Both the position numbers and the translations under genes were made by a program. From an uncultured Verrucomicrobiota bacterium (GTDB lineage Bacteria > Verrucomicrobiota > Verrucomicrobiia > Limisphaerales > UBA1096): a stretch of DNA of 14,112 bases. Of this stretch, positions 7,116 through 13,665 are shown piece after piece. A model generated the notes under the pieces. The model was given only the letters and a program-made list of their open reading frames with translations. It was not told the DNA's origin and did not search any database. The stretch covers positions 1 to 14,112 of the forward strand of contig CAJWPV010000005.1 of assembly GCA_913045395.1 (NCBI GenBank). Reading direction: 5' to 3'. Each line of letters starts with the position of its first letter. The stretch's first letter is position 1.

Positions 7116-8594
7116 CTACTCGGTCACTTTGGCTCGGTAGAAGCAGCGAGGCAGCCAGATGCGTCGGACGTCCCGGAAACTCCCGCGTCCGTTTTTGAGT
7201 ATCACTTGGCCAATCCGGCTCCATTTTTTCAAGTCCACCGATGCCTCGATGTCGCATTGTGTATCGGCGACACCGATCACCTCAAAGGTCATTTGCCCGT
7301 CGTGATTCATTCGCACGATGCCGGGGAGCGACTGCCATTTCTTCAGCACATTGGCGGCGGGGATGTTGCCGTTGGCCAAGGCTACCACCATGGGTGTCCA
7401 GCCGGAGTAATCGATCGTGCGCGGATCGGCCCCGGCCCGGATGAGGGTATCGACCACGGCCAGGTCGCCGCCTGCGGCGGCATAGTGCAGCGGCGTCCAG
7501 TTGCGCGGTGGCAGATGCCAGTCGTCGCGCTTGGCCAAGTCGGCACCGGCGGCGATGAACTGCTGCACCCTGGCCAAGTCGCTGGAAATGGCGGCGTGAT
7601 GCAACGTCGGCTTTGGCCCTGGTTCGGCTCCCTTGGTCAGGAGCAGATCGGCGGTTTCCGACCAGAGATTTTCTCGGGCGTGGTCAAGCGGCGTACGGCC
7701 GCCATCGTCCAGTGCATTAATGTCGAGCCCGGCTTCGAGCAGCTCGACGATCCATTCGTCCATGCCGCTAGAGGCGGCGGCGTGCAGCAGCGTGTTGCCG
7801 GCCCCGGTGATGATGTGAAGGTCCGCGCCGTTGTTGCGTAGAAACTGGGCCGACCCCTTGTACTTGCCAACGAGTGCGGCAAAGAGCGGTGTCCAGCCGG
7901 CGTCGGTTTTTGGATCCACTTCGGCCTTGCGCACGAGCAGTGCAGCGACGGTCGAGGTGCGTCCGCGGGCGGCGGCGGCGCTAAGCGGCGTCGCGCCCCA
8001 GGAGGTTCGGGCCTCGATGTCGCCGCCGTGGTCGAGCAGTTGTATCACCGTCACCGTGTAGCCGTCGAGTGAGGCAAGGTGAACCGGCGTTTGGCCATTG
8101 ATATCACTCGCTTTGGGATCGGCCCCGGCCTTGAGCAGCAGCGCGAGGGTGACCCTGAAATTCTCTTTGGCGGCAAGGTGCAGCGCGGTTTGGCCAAGGT
8201 GCGCGGGGACATCCACCTTGGCTCCGTGATCGAGCAGCCACTCGACCGACTGCGCCCGTCCGTTGCGCGCGGCCCAGTGGAGCGGCGTCCAGAGCTGGTC
8301 GCTTTGGCTGTCGATGTCGGCGTCGTGGTCGAGCAGCAGTTGCATCGCCGCGAGCTGGCTGTTCCAAGCGGCGTGGTGCAGGGGCGAGTTGCCGTCCCCG
8401 TCGCGGGCGTCGGCTTTATCGTTCCCGGCCAGCAACACGGTCAGCCGGTCAATGTCGCCCTGGGCCGCCGCTGTCCAGATGTCGGTCGGCTTGGTTTCCT
8501 GCGCGAACAGGGAAGCCGATGCGGCGATGAAAAAGATGCAACAGCCGGCGATTAAACTGGTCGATTCCCTCACAAGACGGCGAAGATTGCCCAA
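7116..8594 (-). CDS. Exported ankyrin-repeat protein with a C-terminal 'IEAS...FYRA' module
   Basis: The protein has 492 residues. Residues 1-32 form a signal peptide (hydrophobic LIAGCCIFFIAASASLFA, then Gln-Glu), so it should be exported. About twelve ankyrin repeats of roughly 33 residues follow, most with clear TPLHxAA and LL-x-x-GAD signatures; the ninth and twelfth are degenerate. After residue 430 comes a different module (IEASVDLKKW, a short beta-rich stretch, then CFYRAKVTE), similar to C-terminal regions of many exported verrucomicrobial proteins. Ankyrin repeats mediate protein binding; no enzyme domain is present and the partner is unknown. The longest start is TTG 8594. GTG 8573 would also leave an intact signal peptide, and neither has a Shine-Dalgarno. 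Four TTGGCCAA copies occur (7206, 7372, 7531, 8190). Confidence 0.82.
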   Translation of the reverse strand: MGNLRRLVRESTSLIAGCCIFFIAASASLFAQETKPTDIWTAAAQGDIDRLTVLLAGNDKADARDGDGNSPLHHAAWNSQLAAMQLLLDHDADIDSQSDQLWTPLHWAARNGRAQSVEWLLDHGAKVDVPAHLGQTALHLAAKENFRVTLALLLKAGADPKASDINGQTPVHLASLDGYTVTVIQLLDHGGDIEARTSWGATPLSAAAARGRTSTVAALLVRKAEVDPKTDAGWTPLFAALVGKYKGSAQFLRNNGADLHIITGAGNTLLHAAASSGMDEWIVELLEAGLDINALDDGGRTPLDHARENLWSETADLLLTKGAEPGPKPTLHHAAISSDLARVQQFIAAGADLAKRDDWHLPPRNWTPLHYAAAGGDLAVVDTLIRAGADPRTIDYSGWTPMVVALANGNIPAANVLKKWQSLPGIVRMNHDGQMTFEVIGVADTQCDIEASVDLKKWSRIGQVILKNGRGSFRDVRRIWLPRCFYRAKVTE

Positions 8595-8649
8595 GCTGCC
8601 GAACCAAGGCGAGCGCGGAAACCGGCGCCAAAAAAAATCTGAAAACGGA

Positions 8650-8677
8650 TTGACTCACCCAGAGCTTGGGTTGACTC
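8650..8677 (+). repeat. Pair of TTGACTC direct repeats, 21 bases apart
   Basis: TTGACTC occurs at 8650-8656 and 8671-8677, exactly 21 bases (two helical turns) apart, in the divergent promoter region. Same-face spacing is typical of a dimeric regulator site, and TTGACT also resembles a -35 hexamer, but no matching -10 was found at the right distance. Function unproven. Confidence 0.35.
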
Positions 8678-8686
8678 TCCTCCAAA

Positions 8687-8706
8687 GCCTCTTCGGGTGA
8701 AGAGGC
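8687..8706. promoter_or_regulatory. Perfect inverted repeat, possible operator or hairpin
   Basis: Arms GCCTCTTC (8687-8694) and GAAGAGGC (8699-8706) flank the 4-base centre GGGT, giving an 8-bp perfect stem. There is no T-run on either strand, so it is a poor intrinsic terminator. It ends 13 bases before a TAACTT element at 8720-8725, which places it over the -35 region of a plus-strand promoter and suggests an operator. Confidence 0.4.
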
Positions 8707-8729
8707 GGCAGGGTTGGGCTAACTTCCGT

Positions 8730-8816
8730 ATGCAGCTTGGCCCTGCTTTTCTGTTTTTTGGTAGCGCTAATATTCATCCGCTTGGCTGGGTTTTGTGTCG
8801 GGGCTCCTCGCCCTGA
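8730..8816 (+). CDS. Possible 28-residue leader peptide upstream of tcdA (doubtful)
   Basis: ATG 8730 to TGA 8816 encodes 28 residues beginning MQLGPAFLFFG, moderately hydrophobic. Its only support is position: the ATG lies 4 bases after a GCTAACTT element resembling those before other start codons here. There is no Shine-Dalgarno and no recognisable homology. It may simply be noncoding. Confidence 0.15.
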   Translation: MQLGPAFLFFGSANIHPLGWVLCRGSSP

Positions 8817-8931
8817 TACCTTTTTTTCGTCGCAAGCCGCAGAAAAAGCATCGAGCTCGCGGAGCTATTTCAATCCAACGTGCAGACCATCGAGGCGTTG
8901 GAGCAGCGCTGGCGGATCTTCAGCCAAGTGC

Positions 8932-8945
8932 GGAGGTATATCTTG
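8932..8945 (+). promoter_or_regulatory. Shine-Dalgarno that decides the TTG start of tcdA
   Basis: GGAGG at 8932-8936 is followed by 6 bases and then TTG 8943-8945, an ideal spacing. The codon is in the tcdA frame and 10 residues before the conserved RFGG, where TcdA proteins normally begin. Few genes in this window have so good a site. Confidence 0.6.
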
Positions 8946-9743
8946 AGGGGCAATGACACACAATCAGACCGGTTCGGGGGTGTTGCCCGGCTTTATGGGG
9001 AAGCGGGACTGCGGGCGCTTGCCCAGGCGCATGTCTGTGTTGTCGGCGTGGGCGGCGTCGGGTCGTGGACGGTTGAGGCGCTGGCACGGTCGGGTGTCGG
9101 GGCGTTGACTCTGGTGGACCTCGACGAGGTCTGCGTGACGAATGTGAACCGCCAGTTGCCGGCGCTCGAGGGCGGCTTCGGGAAGTTCAAGGTGGAGGAA
9201 TTGGCCAAGCGCGTTACTGCGATCAATCCTGACTGCCGAGTGGCGGCATGCACCGAGTTTTTCAACGACAAAACCAGCGGCGTGATCCTCGCGGTCGGCT
9301 TCGATTTTGTGGTGGACGCGATCGACAATGTAGCCAACAAGGCATTGCTGATCGCCGCCTGCCGGGAGCGCGGCATCCCGGTGATCACCAGTGGCGCGGC
9401 GGGCGGTCGACGAGACGGCACGCGGGCGGAGGTGGCCGATCTGGCCAACTCAACGAACGACCCGCTGCTCTCCAAGGTGCGTGCGCAGTTGCGCCAGGAG
9501 CATGGCTTCCCGCGTGCGGGAAAGAAGATGGGTGTGCCGTGCGTTTTTTCACCAGAGACGCCGGTGTACCCGAAGAACGACGGCACGGTTTGTGCCAGCC
9601 GCCCGGAAGCGGGCGAGTTGGATGGATCGCTCAAGCTCAACTGCGAATGGGGGTTCGGCGCGGCGACATTCGTGACCGGTGCGTTTGGCTTTGCAGCGGC
9701 CGGGGAGGTGGTTCGGCGGCTTGTTAGCGGCGGTTCGGCCTGA
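8943..9743 (+). CDS. tcdA: tRNA threonylcarbamoyladenosine dehydratase TcdA (CsdL)
   Basis: TcdA is an E1/ThiF-like ATP-dependent enzyme that cyclises t6A at position 37 of ANN-decoding tRNAs to ct6A. From TTG 8943 it has 266 residues, about the family length. It begins with DRFGGVARLYGE, then the nucleotide-binding GVGGVGS (35-41), SGVGALTLVDLDEVCVTN, the conserved VNRQ (Arg70) and DAID (123-128 region). The C-terminal part has GVPCVFSPE, NDGTVCAS and GFGAATFVTGAFGF, all family features that separate it from MoeB and ThiF. Upstream in-frame GTG 8880 is an alternative start. It is the first gene of a plus-strand run with the DUF151 gene and holA. One TTGGCCAA copy lies at 9201-9208 (Leu-Ala-Lys). 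Confidence 0.9.
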   Translation: MRGNDTQSDRFGGVARLYGEAGLRALAQAHVCVVGVGGVGSWTVEALARSGVGALTLVDLDEVCVTNVNRQLPALEGGFGKFKVEELAKRVTAINPDCRVAACTEFFNDKTSGVILAVGFDFVVDAIDNVANKALLIAACRERGIPVITSGAAGGRRDGTRAEVADLANSTNDPLLSKVRAQLRQEHGFPRAGKKMGVPCVFSPETPVYPKNDGTVCASRPEAGELDGSLKLNCEWGFGAATFVTGAFGFAAAGEVVRRLVSGGSA

Positions 9744-9765
9744 CGGTTTTCAGCGCGTGCCGGGC

Positions 9766-9793
9766 TTGTTTTTGGCTTGCACGGTGCTAACGT
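9766..9793 (+). promoter_or_regulatory. Candidate promoter of the DUF151 gene
   Basis: TTGTTT (9766-9771) and TAACGT (9788-9793) are separated by 16 bases, close to a sigma-70 layout. Transcription would start about 2 bases before ATG 9802, giving a leaderless or nearly leaderless message, which fits the lack of a Shine-Dalgarno. Confidence 0.35.
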
Positions 9794-9801
9794 CAGTGCT
9801 G

Positions 9802-10260
9802 ATGGGTCAGGACGCGATATCCGTTGAAGTACGTGGGATTCTTCCTGCGAATAGCGGTTGCGCCGTGTTTATCGGGAACGAGGAGAAGGTGTTCGTCATC
9901 CAGGTGGAGCACAACATGGGCGCCGTGATCGGCATGTTCCTCAACGACACCCCGAAGGAGCGGCCACTAACCCACGACCTGATCGGGCACGTGCTGGACG
10001 GGTTCGGCATCAAGCTGCTGCGGGTGGTCATCACGGAGCTGAAAAACTCGACCTACTTCGCCCGGTTGATCCTCGAGCAGGACAACGAGATTGGCCGCAA
10101 AATCGTGGAGGTCGATGCCCGGCCGAGCGATTGCCTGGCACTCGCCGCCCATTACAAGTCGCCGGTGTATGTGGCGGCGGATCTGTTCGCCGAGGTGGAG
10201 GACATGTCCGAGGTGCTGGCGCAGATTCAGGAATCCGCCGGTGACGAGGATCCGGATTGA
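9802..10260 (+). CDS. Bifunctional nuclease family protein (DUF151)
   Basis: This small soluble protein of 152 residues is nearly all one BFN/DUF151 domain. Recognisable stretches are SVEVRGI near the start, an FIGNEEKVFVIQVEH segment, PLTHDLIGHVLDGFGI, and the family signature VDARPSDCLALAAHYKSPVYV. Plant and archaeal-type members have been reported to have RNase/DNase activity; many bacterial members are unstudied. ATG 9802 is preferred over an upstream in-frame ATG at 9679, because that one lies inside tcdA and the extra residues show no family similarity. The acidic tail (DEDPD) is unremarkable. The gene ends 11 bases before holA and is probably co-transcribed with it. Confidence 0.87.
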   Translation: MGQDAISVEVRGILPANSGCAVFIGNEEKVFVIQVEHNMGAVIGMFLNDTPKERPLTHDLIGHVLDGFGIKLLRVVITELKNSTYFARLILEQDNEIGRKIVEVDARPSDCLALAAHYKSPVYVAADLFAEVEDMSEVLAQIQESAGDEDPD

Positions 10261-10271
10261 TTTTCGCCGGC

Positions 10272-11396
10272 ATGCCCGCCTCCAAAACCAAGCTGCCGAC
10301 TGAACCGCTCTGCCTCGTTTTTGGCGACGAGGATTTCCTTGTGCGCGACCGCGCCAGTCAGATTTACGAGGAATGGTGCGCCGAGGCCGGCGGGGAGGAT
10401 CACCAGATTATCGACGGCACGGTGCGAAACGCCGCCGAGGCGCTGGAGGCCTTGGCCAAGCTCAATGAGGCGGTGCAAACTCTGCCGTTTTTCGGCGGGG
10501 CCAAGGTGGTGTGGCTTCGCGGTGCCAACTTCCTCGGCGACGAGCGCACAGCCTCGAGCCGTGATGTGACCGATCGGTTAAACGGCTTAGCCAAGGGCTG
10601 GGAGACGTTTGACTGGCAGGGGGTGCGGGTGCTGATCAGCTGCGGCAAGGTTGACAAGCGAAAGGCGTTTTTCAAGTCGGCCAAGAAGATCGCCGCCGTT
10701 GAGGACCTGTCGATCGCCGACAAGGAACGCGGCAGCAGGGCGGCGTTGATTGTCCGGCAGCGCCTGGCCGAGCTCGGCAAAAAAATCGCGCCGCACGTCG
10801 CCGACGAGTTGATCTTGCTCGCCGGCTCGGACCTTCAACAACTGCACACCGAGGCCGACAAACTCGCGGCATACGTGGGCGAGCGCGAGGAGGTTATGCG
10901 GCAGGATGTGCACGAGATCGCCACCCGTACCAGGCAGGCGCAGGGGTTTGCGCTGGCCGACGCACTGGGCGAGCGGAATCTGCCCAAGCTCCTTCGCGTG
11001 CTCGATGAGGAATTATGGGTCGTGAAACTCGACGCCAAAAAATCGCCGATCGCGCTGCTTTACGGTTTGATCACGAAGGTGAGGACGATGATTTTCCTCA
11101 AGGAAATGTTAAGGCTGAAATGGATTCGCACCGGTGGCGGCTACCAGCAGTTCAAGTCACAACTCGAAGCCATTCAGGATGACCGGTTGCCGGATGAGCG
11201 GAAATTCAACCCCAAGGCGATGCATCCGTACATGCTCTTCAACGCGCTTGGCCACGCGCGGCAGTACTCGGAAGGGGAACTAACCCAAGCGATGGATATT
11301 TTGCTGCGATGCAACCGGCAGTTGGTCTCATCGAGCACCGACGACACGCTAATCCTGCAACAGGCGCTGGTGCAAATCGTCAACAAGGCTGCGTAG
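10272..11396 (+). CDS. holA: DNA polymerase III subunit delta (clamp-loader wrench)
   Basis: HolA opens the beta sliding clamp as part of the clamp loader. From ATG 10272 the protein has 374 residues, near the family's 330-350. It starts with the N-terminal LCLVFGDEDFLVRDRA, then LPFFGGAKVVWLRGANF, VRVLISCGKVDKRKAFFKSAKK, the LLAGSDLQQLHTEADKLAAYVG helix pair, and a C-terminal collar-type domain with AMHPYMLFNALGHARQYS. As in other delta subunits no working Walker A motif is seen. A TTG at 10257 overlapping the preceding stop is an alternative, but ATG 10272 sits better. There is no Shine-Dalgarno. One CTTGGCCAAG lies at 10451-10460 (Leu-Ala-Lys). Confidence 0.88.
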   Translation: MPASKTKLPTEPLCLVFGDEDFLVRDRASQIYEEWCAEAGGEDHQIIDGTVRNAAEALEALAKLNEAVQTLPFFGGAKVVWLRGANFLGDERTASSRDVTDRLNGLAKGWETFDWQGVRVLISCGKVDKRKAFFKSAKKIAAVEDLSIADKERGSRAALIVRQRLAELGKKIAPHVADELILLAGSDLQQLHTEADKLAAYVGEREEVMRQDVHEIATRTRQAQGFALADALGERNLPKLLRVLDEELWVVKLDAKKSPIALLYGLITKVRTMIFLKEMLRLKWIRTGGGYQQFKSQLEAIQDDRLPDERKFNPKAMHPYMLFNALGHARQYSEGELTQAMDILLRCNRQLVSSSTDDTLILQQALVQIVNKAA

Positions 11397-11428
11397 CGCA
11401 GTTCTTCCCTCTCCGGTTTTCAGCCGCT

Positions 11429-11461
11429 TTGCCAAGCTGGGTTTTGAATGTTCATTGGCAA
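11429..11461 (+). promoter_or_regulatory. Inverted repeat upstream of the SDR-GH88-OYE operon
   Basis: TTGCCAA (11429-11435) and TTGGCAA (11455-11461) form a 7-base inverted repeat with a 19-base spacer, in the 90-base gap before the SDR gene. CAAGCT follows within each arm region. It could be an operator or a weak holA terminator, although the T-run is missing. A TTTAGACT element (11470-11477) 9 bases before ATG 11487 may be the -10. Confidence 0.3.
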
Positions 11462-11486
11462 GCTTGTTCTTTAGACTCTGCCGCGC

Positions 11487-12275
11487 ATGAATCAGGTGGC
11501 TCTCATTACGGGTGCGTCTCGCGGGATTGGTCGTGGGATTGCGCTTGAGTTGGCTGCGGCGGGGTTTGATTTGGTGATTAATTTTGCCGCAAACCAAGAG
11601 GCGGCTGACGAGACAGCCAAGCTCTGCACCGAGCGCGCCGCCGCTGCCGATCACACAATCCGCGCCAAGGTGTGCCAGGCCGACGTTGGCCAAGCGGCGC
11701 ATCGCGAGCGGTTGATCGGGTTCACCCGTGAGTCGCTTGGCCGACTCGATCTGCTTGTGAACAACGCCGGCATCACCTCTATCGGTCGCGCCGATCTGCT
11801 CGATGCAACCGAGAAAAACTGGGACGCCCTCATGGCAATCAACCTCAAGGGACCGTTTTTTCTCAGCCAACTCGCCGCCCGTTGGATGGTGGAACAGTTT
11901 GAGGCAGATGCCAGCCGCAAGGCCAAGATTATCAATATCTCTTCGGTCAGCGCTCACGCTGTCTCGAGCAACCGTGGTGACTACTGCGTGGCCAAGGCCG
12001 GCCTGGGGATGGTGACCAGGCTTTTCGCCGCGCGCTTGGCCGATCACGGCATCAACGTGTACGAGGTTTGCCCCGGCGTGATCGCCTCCGACATGACCGC
12101 GCCGGTGCGGGAAAAATACGACAAGCTGATCGCCGACGGGATGGCGCCGATCCGCCGTTGGGGTGAGCCAGGCGATGTCGGCAAGGCGGTCGTGGCGTTG
12201 GCGCACGATTATTTTCCGTTCACCACCGGCGAGGTGTTCAACGTGGACGGCGGCTTCAACGTCCGCAAACTTTAA
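11487..12275 (+). CDS. Short-chain dehydrogenase/reductase, annotated-as-FabG type
   Basis: This classical SDR has 262 residues. The cofactor motif TGASRGIG is at 8-15, NNAG at 92-95, the structural Asn at 119, and the catalytic Ser153-Tyr166-Lys170. It most resembles the subgroup usually labelled 3-ketoacyl-ACP reductase, with [14 protein letters not shown] and [20 protein letters not shown]. No fatty-acid genes are nearby. It is followed after 3 bases by a GH88-type hydrolase, whose product would be an unsaturated uronate that rearranges to a keto sugar. A role as sugar or uronate oxidoreductase is therefore more likely than fatty-acid synthesis; that is inference from context. One TTGGCCAA copy is at 11686-11693. 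Confidence 0.85.
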   Translation: MNQVALITGASRGIGRGIALELAAAGFDLVINFAANQEAADETAKLCTERAAAADHTIRAKVCQADVGQAAHRERLIGFTRESLGRLDLLVNNAGITSIGRADLLDATEKNWDALMAINLKGPFFLSQLAARWMVEQFEADASRKAKIINISSVSAHAVSSNRGDYCVAKAGLGMVTRLFAARLADHGINVYEVCPGVIASDMTAPVREKYDKLIADGMAPIRRWGEPGDVGKAVVALAHDYFPFTTGEVFNVDGGFNVRKL

Positions 12276-12278
12276 GTC

Positions 12279-13658
12279 ATGGCCATCAAGATTGACCGCA
12301 AACTGACCCCGCAGAAACTTGTTCGCAAGCTGGAGCGATTTTTTGACCTGTCGGGACAAAAGATTTTATCCATTCAAAAGAGCTGGCGCGTGTCGAAGGG
12401 CGCGCCGGTGTCCACCGTGAAGGGCCAATACACCACGCGCGGTTGGACCGAGTGGACGCAGGGCTTTCAGTTCGGCTCGGCGGTGCTGCAGTACGACGCC
12501 ACCGGCGACGAGCGGTTTTTGAAGTACGGACGAAACGGCACGGTGAAGTGCATGGCCTCTCACGTTTCGCACATCGGCGTGCACGACCACGGCTTCAACA
12601 ACGTCTCCACCTACGGCAACCTCCGCCGGCTCATGCGCGAGGGGAAGATCAGTCACGACGCACGTGAGATGGAGTTTAACGAACTGGCGCTAAAGGTCTC
12701 CGGCGCGGTGCAGGCGGCGCGCTGGACCGACCTCCCGGGCGGCGGCTACATTTACTCGTTCAACGGTCCGCACTCGCTGTTCATCGACACGATCCGATCG
12801 CTGCGTGTGTTGGGCGTGGCACATCAGCTTGGCCACGTGTTGATGGGCGAGAGAGACAGGAAGATTTCACTGCTTGAGCGCCTGGTCCAGCATGCCGAGG
12901 CGACGGCGGCGTATGGGATTTATTACGGCGAAGGCCGCGACGCATACGACGTGTCAGGCCGAACGGCTCACGAGAGTATTTTTAACTTGAATGACGGCAG
13001 CTACCGCTGCCCGAACTCGCAGCAGGGTTATTCGCCGTTCAGCACGTGGACGCGTGGCCTGGCCTGGGCGCTCTGCGGTTACGCGGAGCAACTCGAGTTC
13101 TTCCGAACGCTAAGGGACACTGAATTTAGGGCGCTCGGTGGTCGGCGCAAGATGAGCGCCATGCTGCTGAAGTCGGCAATGGCCACTGCTGATTTTTACA
13201 TCCAGAACAGTTGTACCGACGGCGTTCCCGCCTGGGACACCGACGCGCCGCAACTGCATCGCCTTGGCGACTACTTGGCCAAGCGCTCGAACCCGCACAA
13301 CAACTTTGAGCCGGTCGATTCCTCGGCGGCGGCGATCGCGGCACAGGGCTTGGTCCGGCTGGGCAACTATCTCGTCAACACCGGTAAAAAAGCCGATGGC
13401 ACACGCTACCGGCAGGCCGGCTTGACCATTGCCAACACCCTGTTGCAGGCGCCGTATCTCTCCACGAGTGCCAGGCATCAGGGCTTGGTGCTGCACTCGG
13501 TTTATCATCGGCCCAACGGCTGGGACCATATCCCGCGCGGTAGCAAGATCCCCTGCGGCGAAAGCTCGATGTGGGGCGACTACCACGCGCGCGAACTGGC
13601 GCTGATGCTTCTTCGCGAGGCTCGAGGTGAGTGTTACCTGACCTTTTTCGACTACTGA
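12279..13658 (+). CDS. Glycoside hydrolase family 88-like (unsaturated glucuronyl/rhamnogalacturonyl hydrolase)
   Basis: This 459-residue protein has an (alpha/alpha)6-barrel pattern and no signal peptide, so it should act in the cytoplasm. GH88 enzymes remove a 4,5-unsaturated uronic acid from the end of oligosaccharides made by polysaccharide lyases. Matching segments are GWTEWTQGFQFGSAVLQYDATGD (55-77), HDHGF with Asp103 at the first catalytic-region aspartate, FIDTI with Asp170 at the second, STWTRGLAWAL (255-265), DSSAAAIAAQGL (348-359) and a C-terminal SSMWGDYHARELALMLL. The Asp roles are assigned by analogy with characterised unsaturated glucuronyl hydrolases. The N-terminal 45 residues and the insertion around 275-345 are not placed by me. 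It sits between the SDR and an Old Yellow Enzyme homologue, with gaps of 3 and 7 bases. One CTTGGCCAAG copy is at 13274-13283. Confidence 0.85.
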   Translation: MAIKIDRKLTPQKLVRKLERFFDLSGQKILSIQKSWRVSKGAPVSTVKGQYTTRGWTEWTQGFQFGSAVLQYDATGDERFLKYGRNGTVKCMASHVSHIGVHDHGFNNVSTYGNLRRLMREGKISHDAREMEFNELALKVSGAVQAARWTDLPGGGYIYSFNGPHSLFIDTIRSLRVLGVAHQLGHVLMGERDRKISLLERLVQHAEATAAYGIYYGEGRDAYDVSGRTAHESIFNLNDGSYRCPNSQQGYSPFSTWTRGLAWALCGYAEQLEFFRTLRDTEFRALGGRRKMSAMLLKSAMATADFYIQNSCTDGVPAWDTDAPQLHRLGDYLAKRSNPHNNFEPVDSSAAAIAAQGLVRLGNYLVNTGKKADGTRYRQAGLTIANTLLQAPYLSTSARHQGLVLHSVYHRPNGWDHIPRGSKIPCGESSMWGDYHARELALMLLREARGECYLTFFDY

Positions 13659-13665
13659 CCTGACC

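Larger units (their letters stand above)
8595..8942. other. Divergent intergenic region between the ankyrin gene and tcdA
   Basis: This stretch of 348 bases must hold promoters for both the ankyrin gene (minus) and the tcdA block (plus). It contains an A-tract, a pair of TTGACTC direct repeats, a perfect inverted repeat, a possible -10 element, and a 28-codon reading frame, each listed separately. After 8817 the tcdA frame is open, and its translation up to the chosen start looks helix-like (ELAELFQSNVQTIEALEQ). No homology could be recognised, so an N-terminal extension of TcdA from GTG 8880 remains possible. Confidence 0.5.

Noticed and set aside
6138..7841. 567-codon plus-strand frame across the end of the flippase and the ankyrin gene
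   Set aside because: It spans two genes with recognisable proteins in other frames, has a composition dominated by Arg, Gly and Ala, and shows no domain. It is a chance open frame.
7116..8594. The palindrome copies in the ankyrin gene as a by-product of protein repeats
   Set aside because: They fall at different places of the repeat unit and in both allowed frames, and most copies in the window are in genes without repeats.
8737..8946. Hydrophobic 69-codon frame beginning MALLFCFLVALIFIRLAG, possibly part of a frameshifted gene with the open tcdA frame after 8817
   Set aside because: The hydrophobic part comes from a T-rich run, no start signal or homology is visible, and the second half is Ser/Arg-rich out-of-frame sequence. 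A broken gene cannot be supported.
11388..11409. Terminator hairpin CTGCG-tag-CGCAG at the holA stop
   Set aside because: The stem is only 5 bp with a 3-base loop and is followed by a mixed pyrimidine stretch with no T-run.
11349..12359. 336-codon minus-strand frame opposite the SDR gene
   Set aside because: The plus-strand SDR has all catalytic residues and a complete fold; the antisense frame has no recognisable family.
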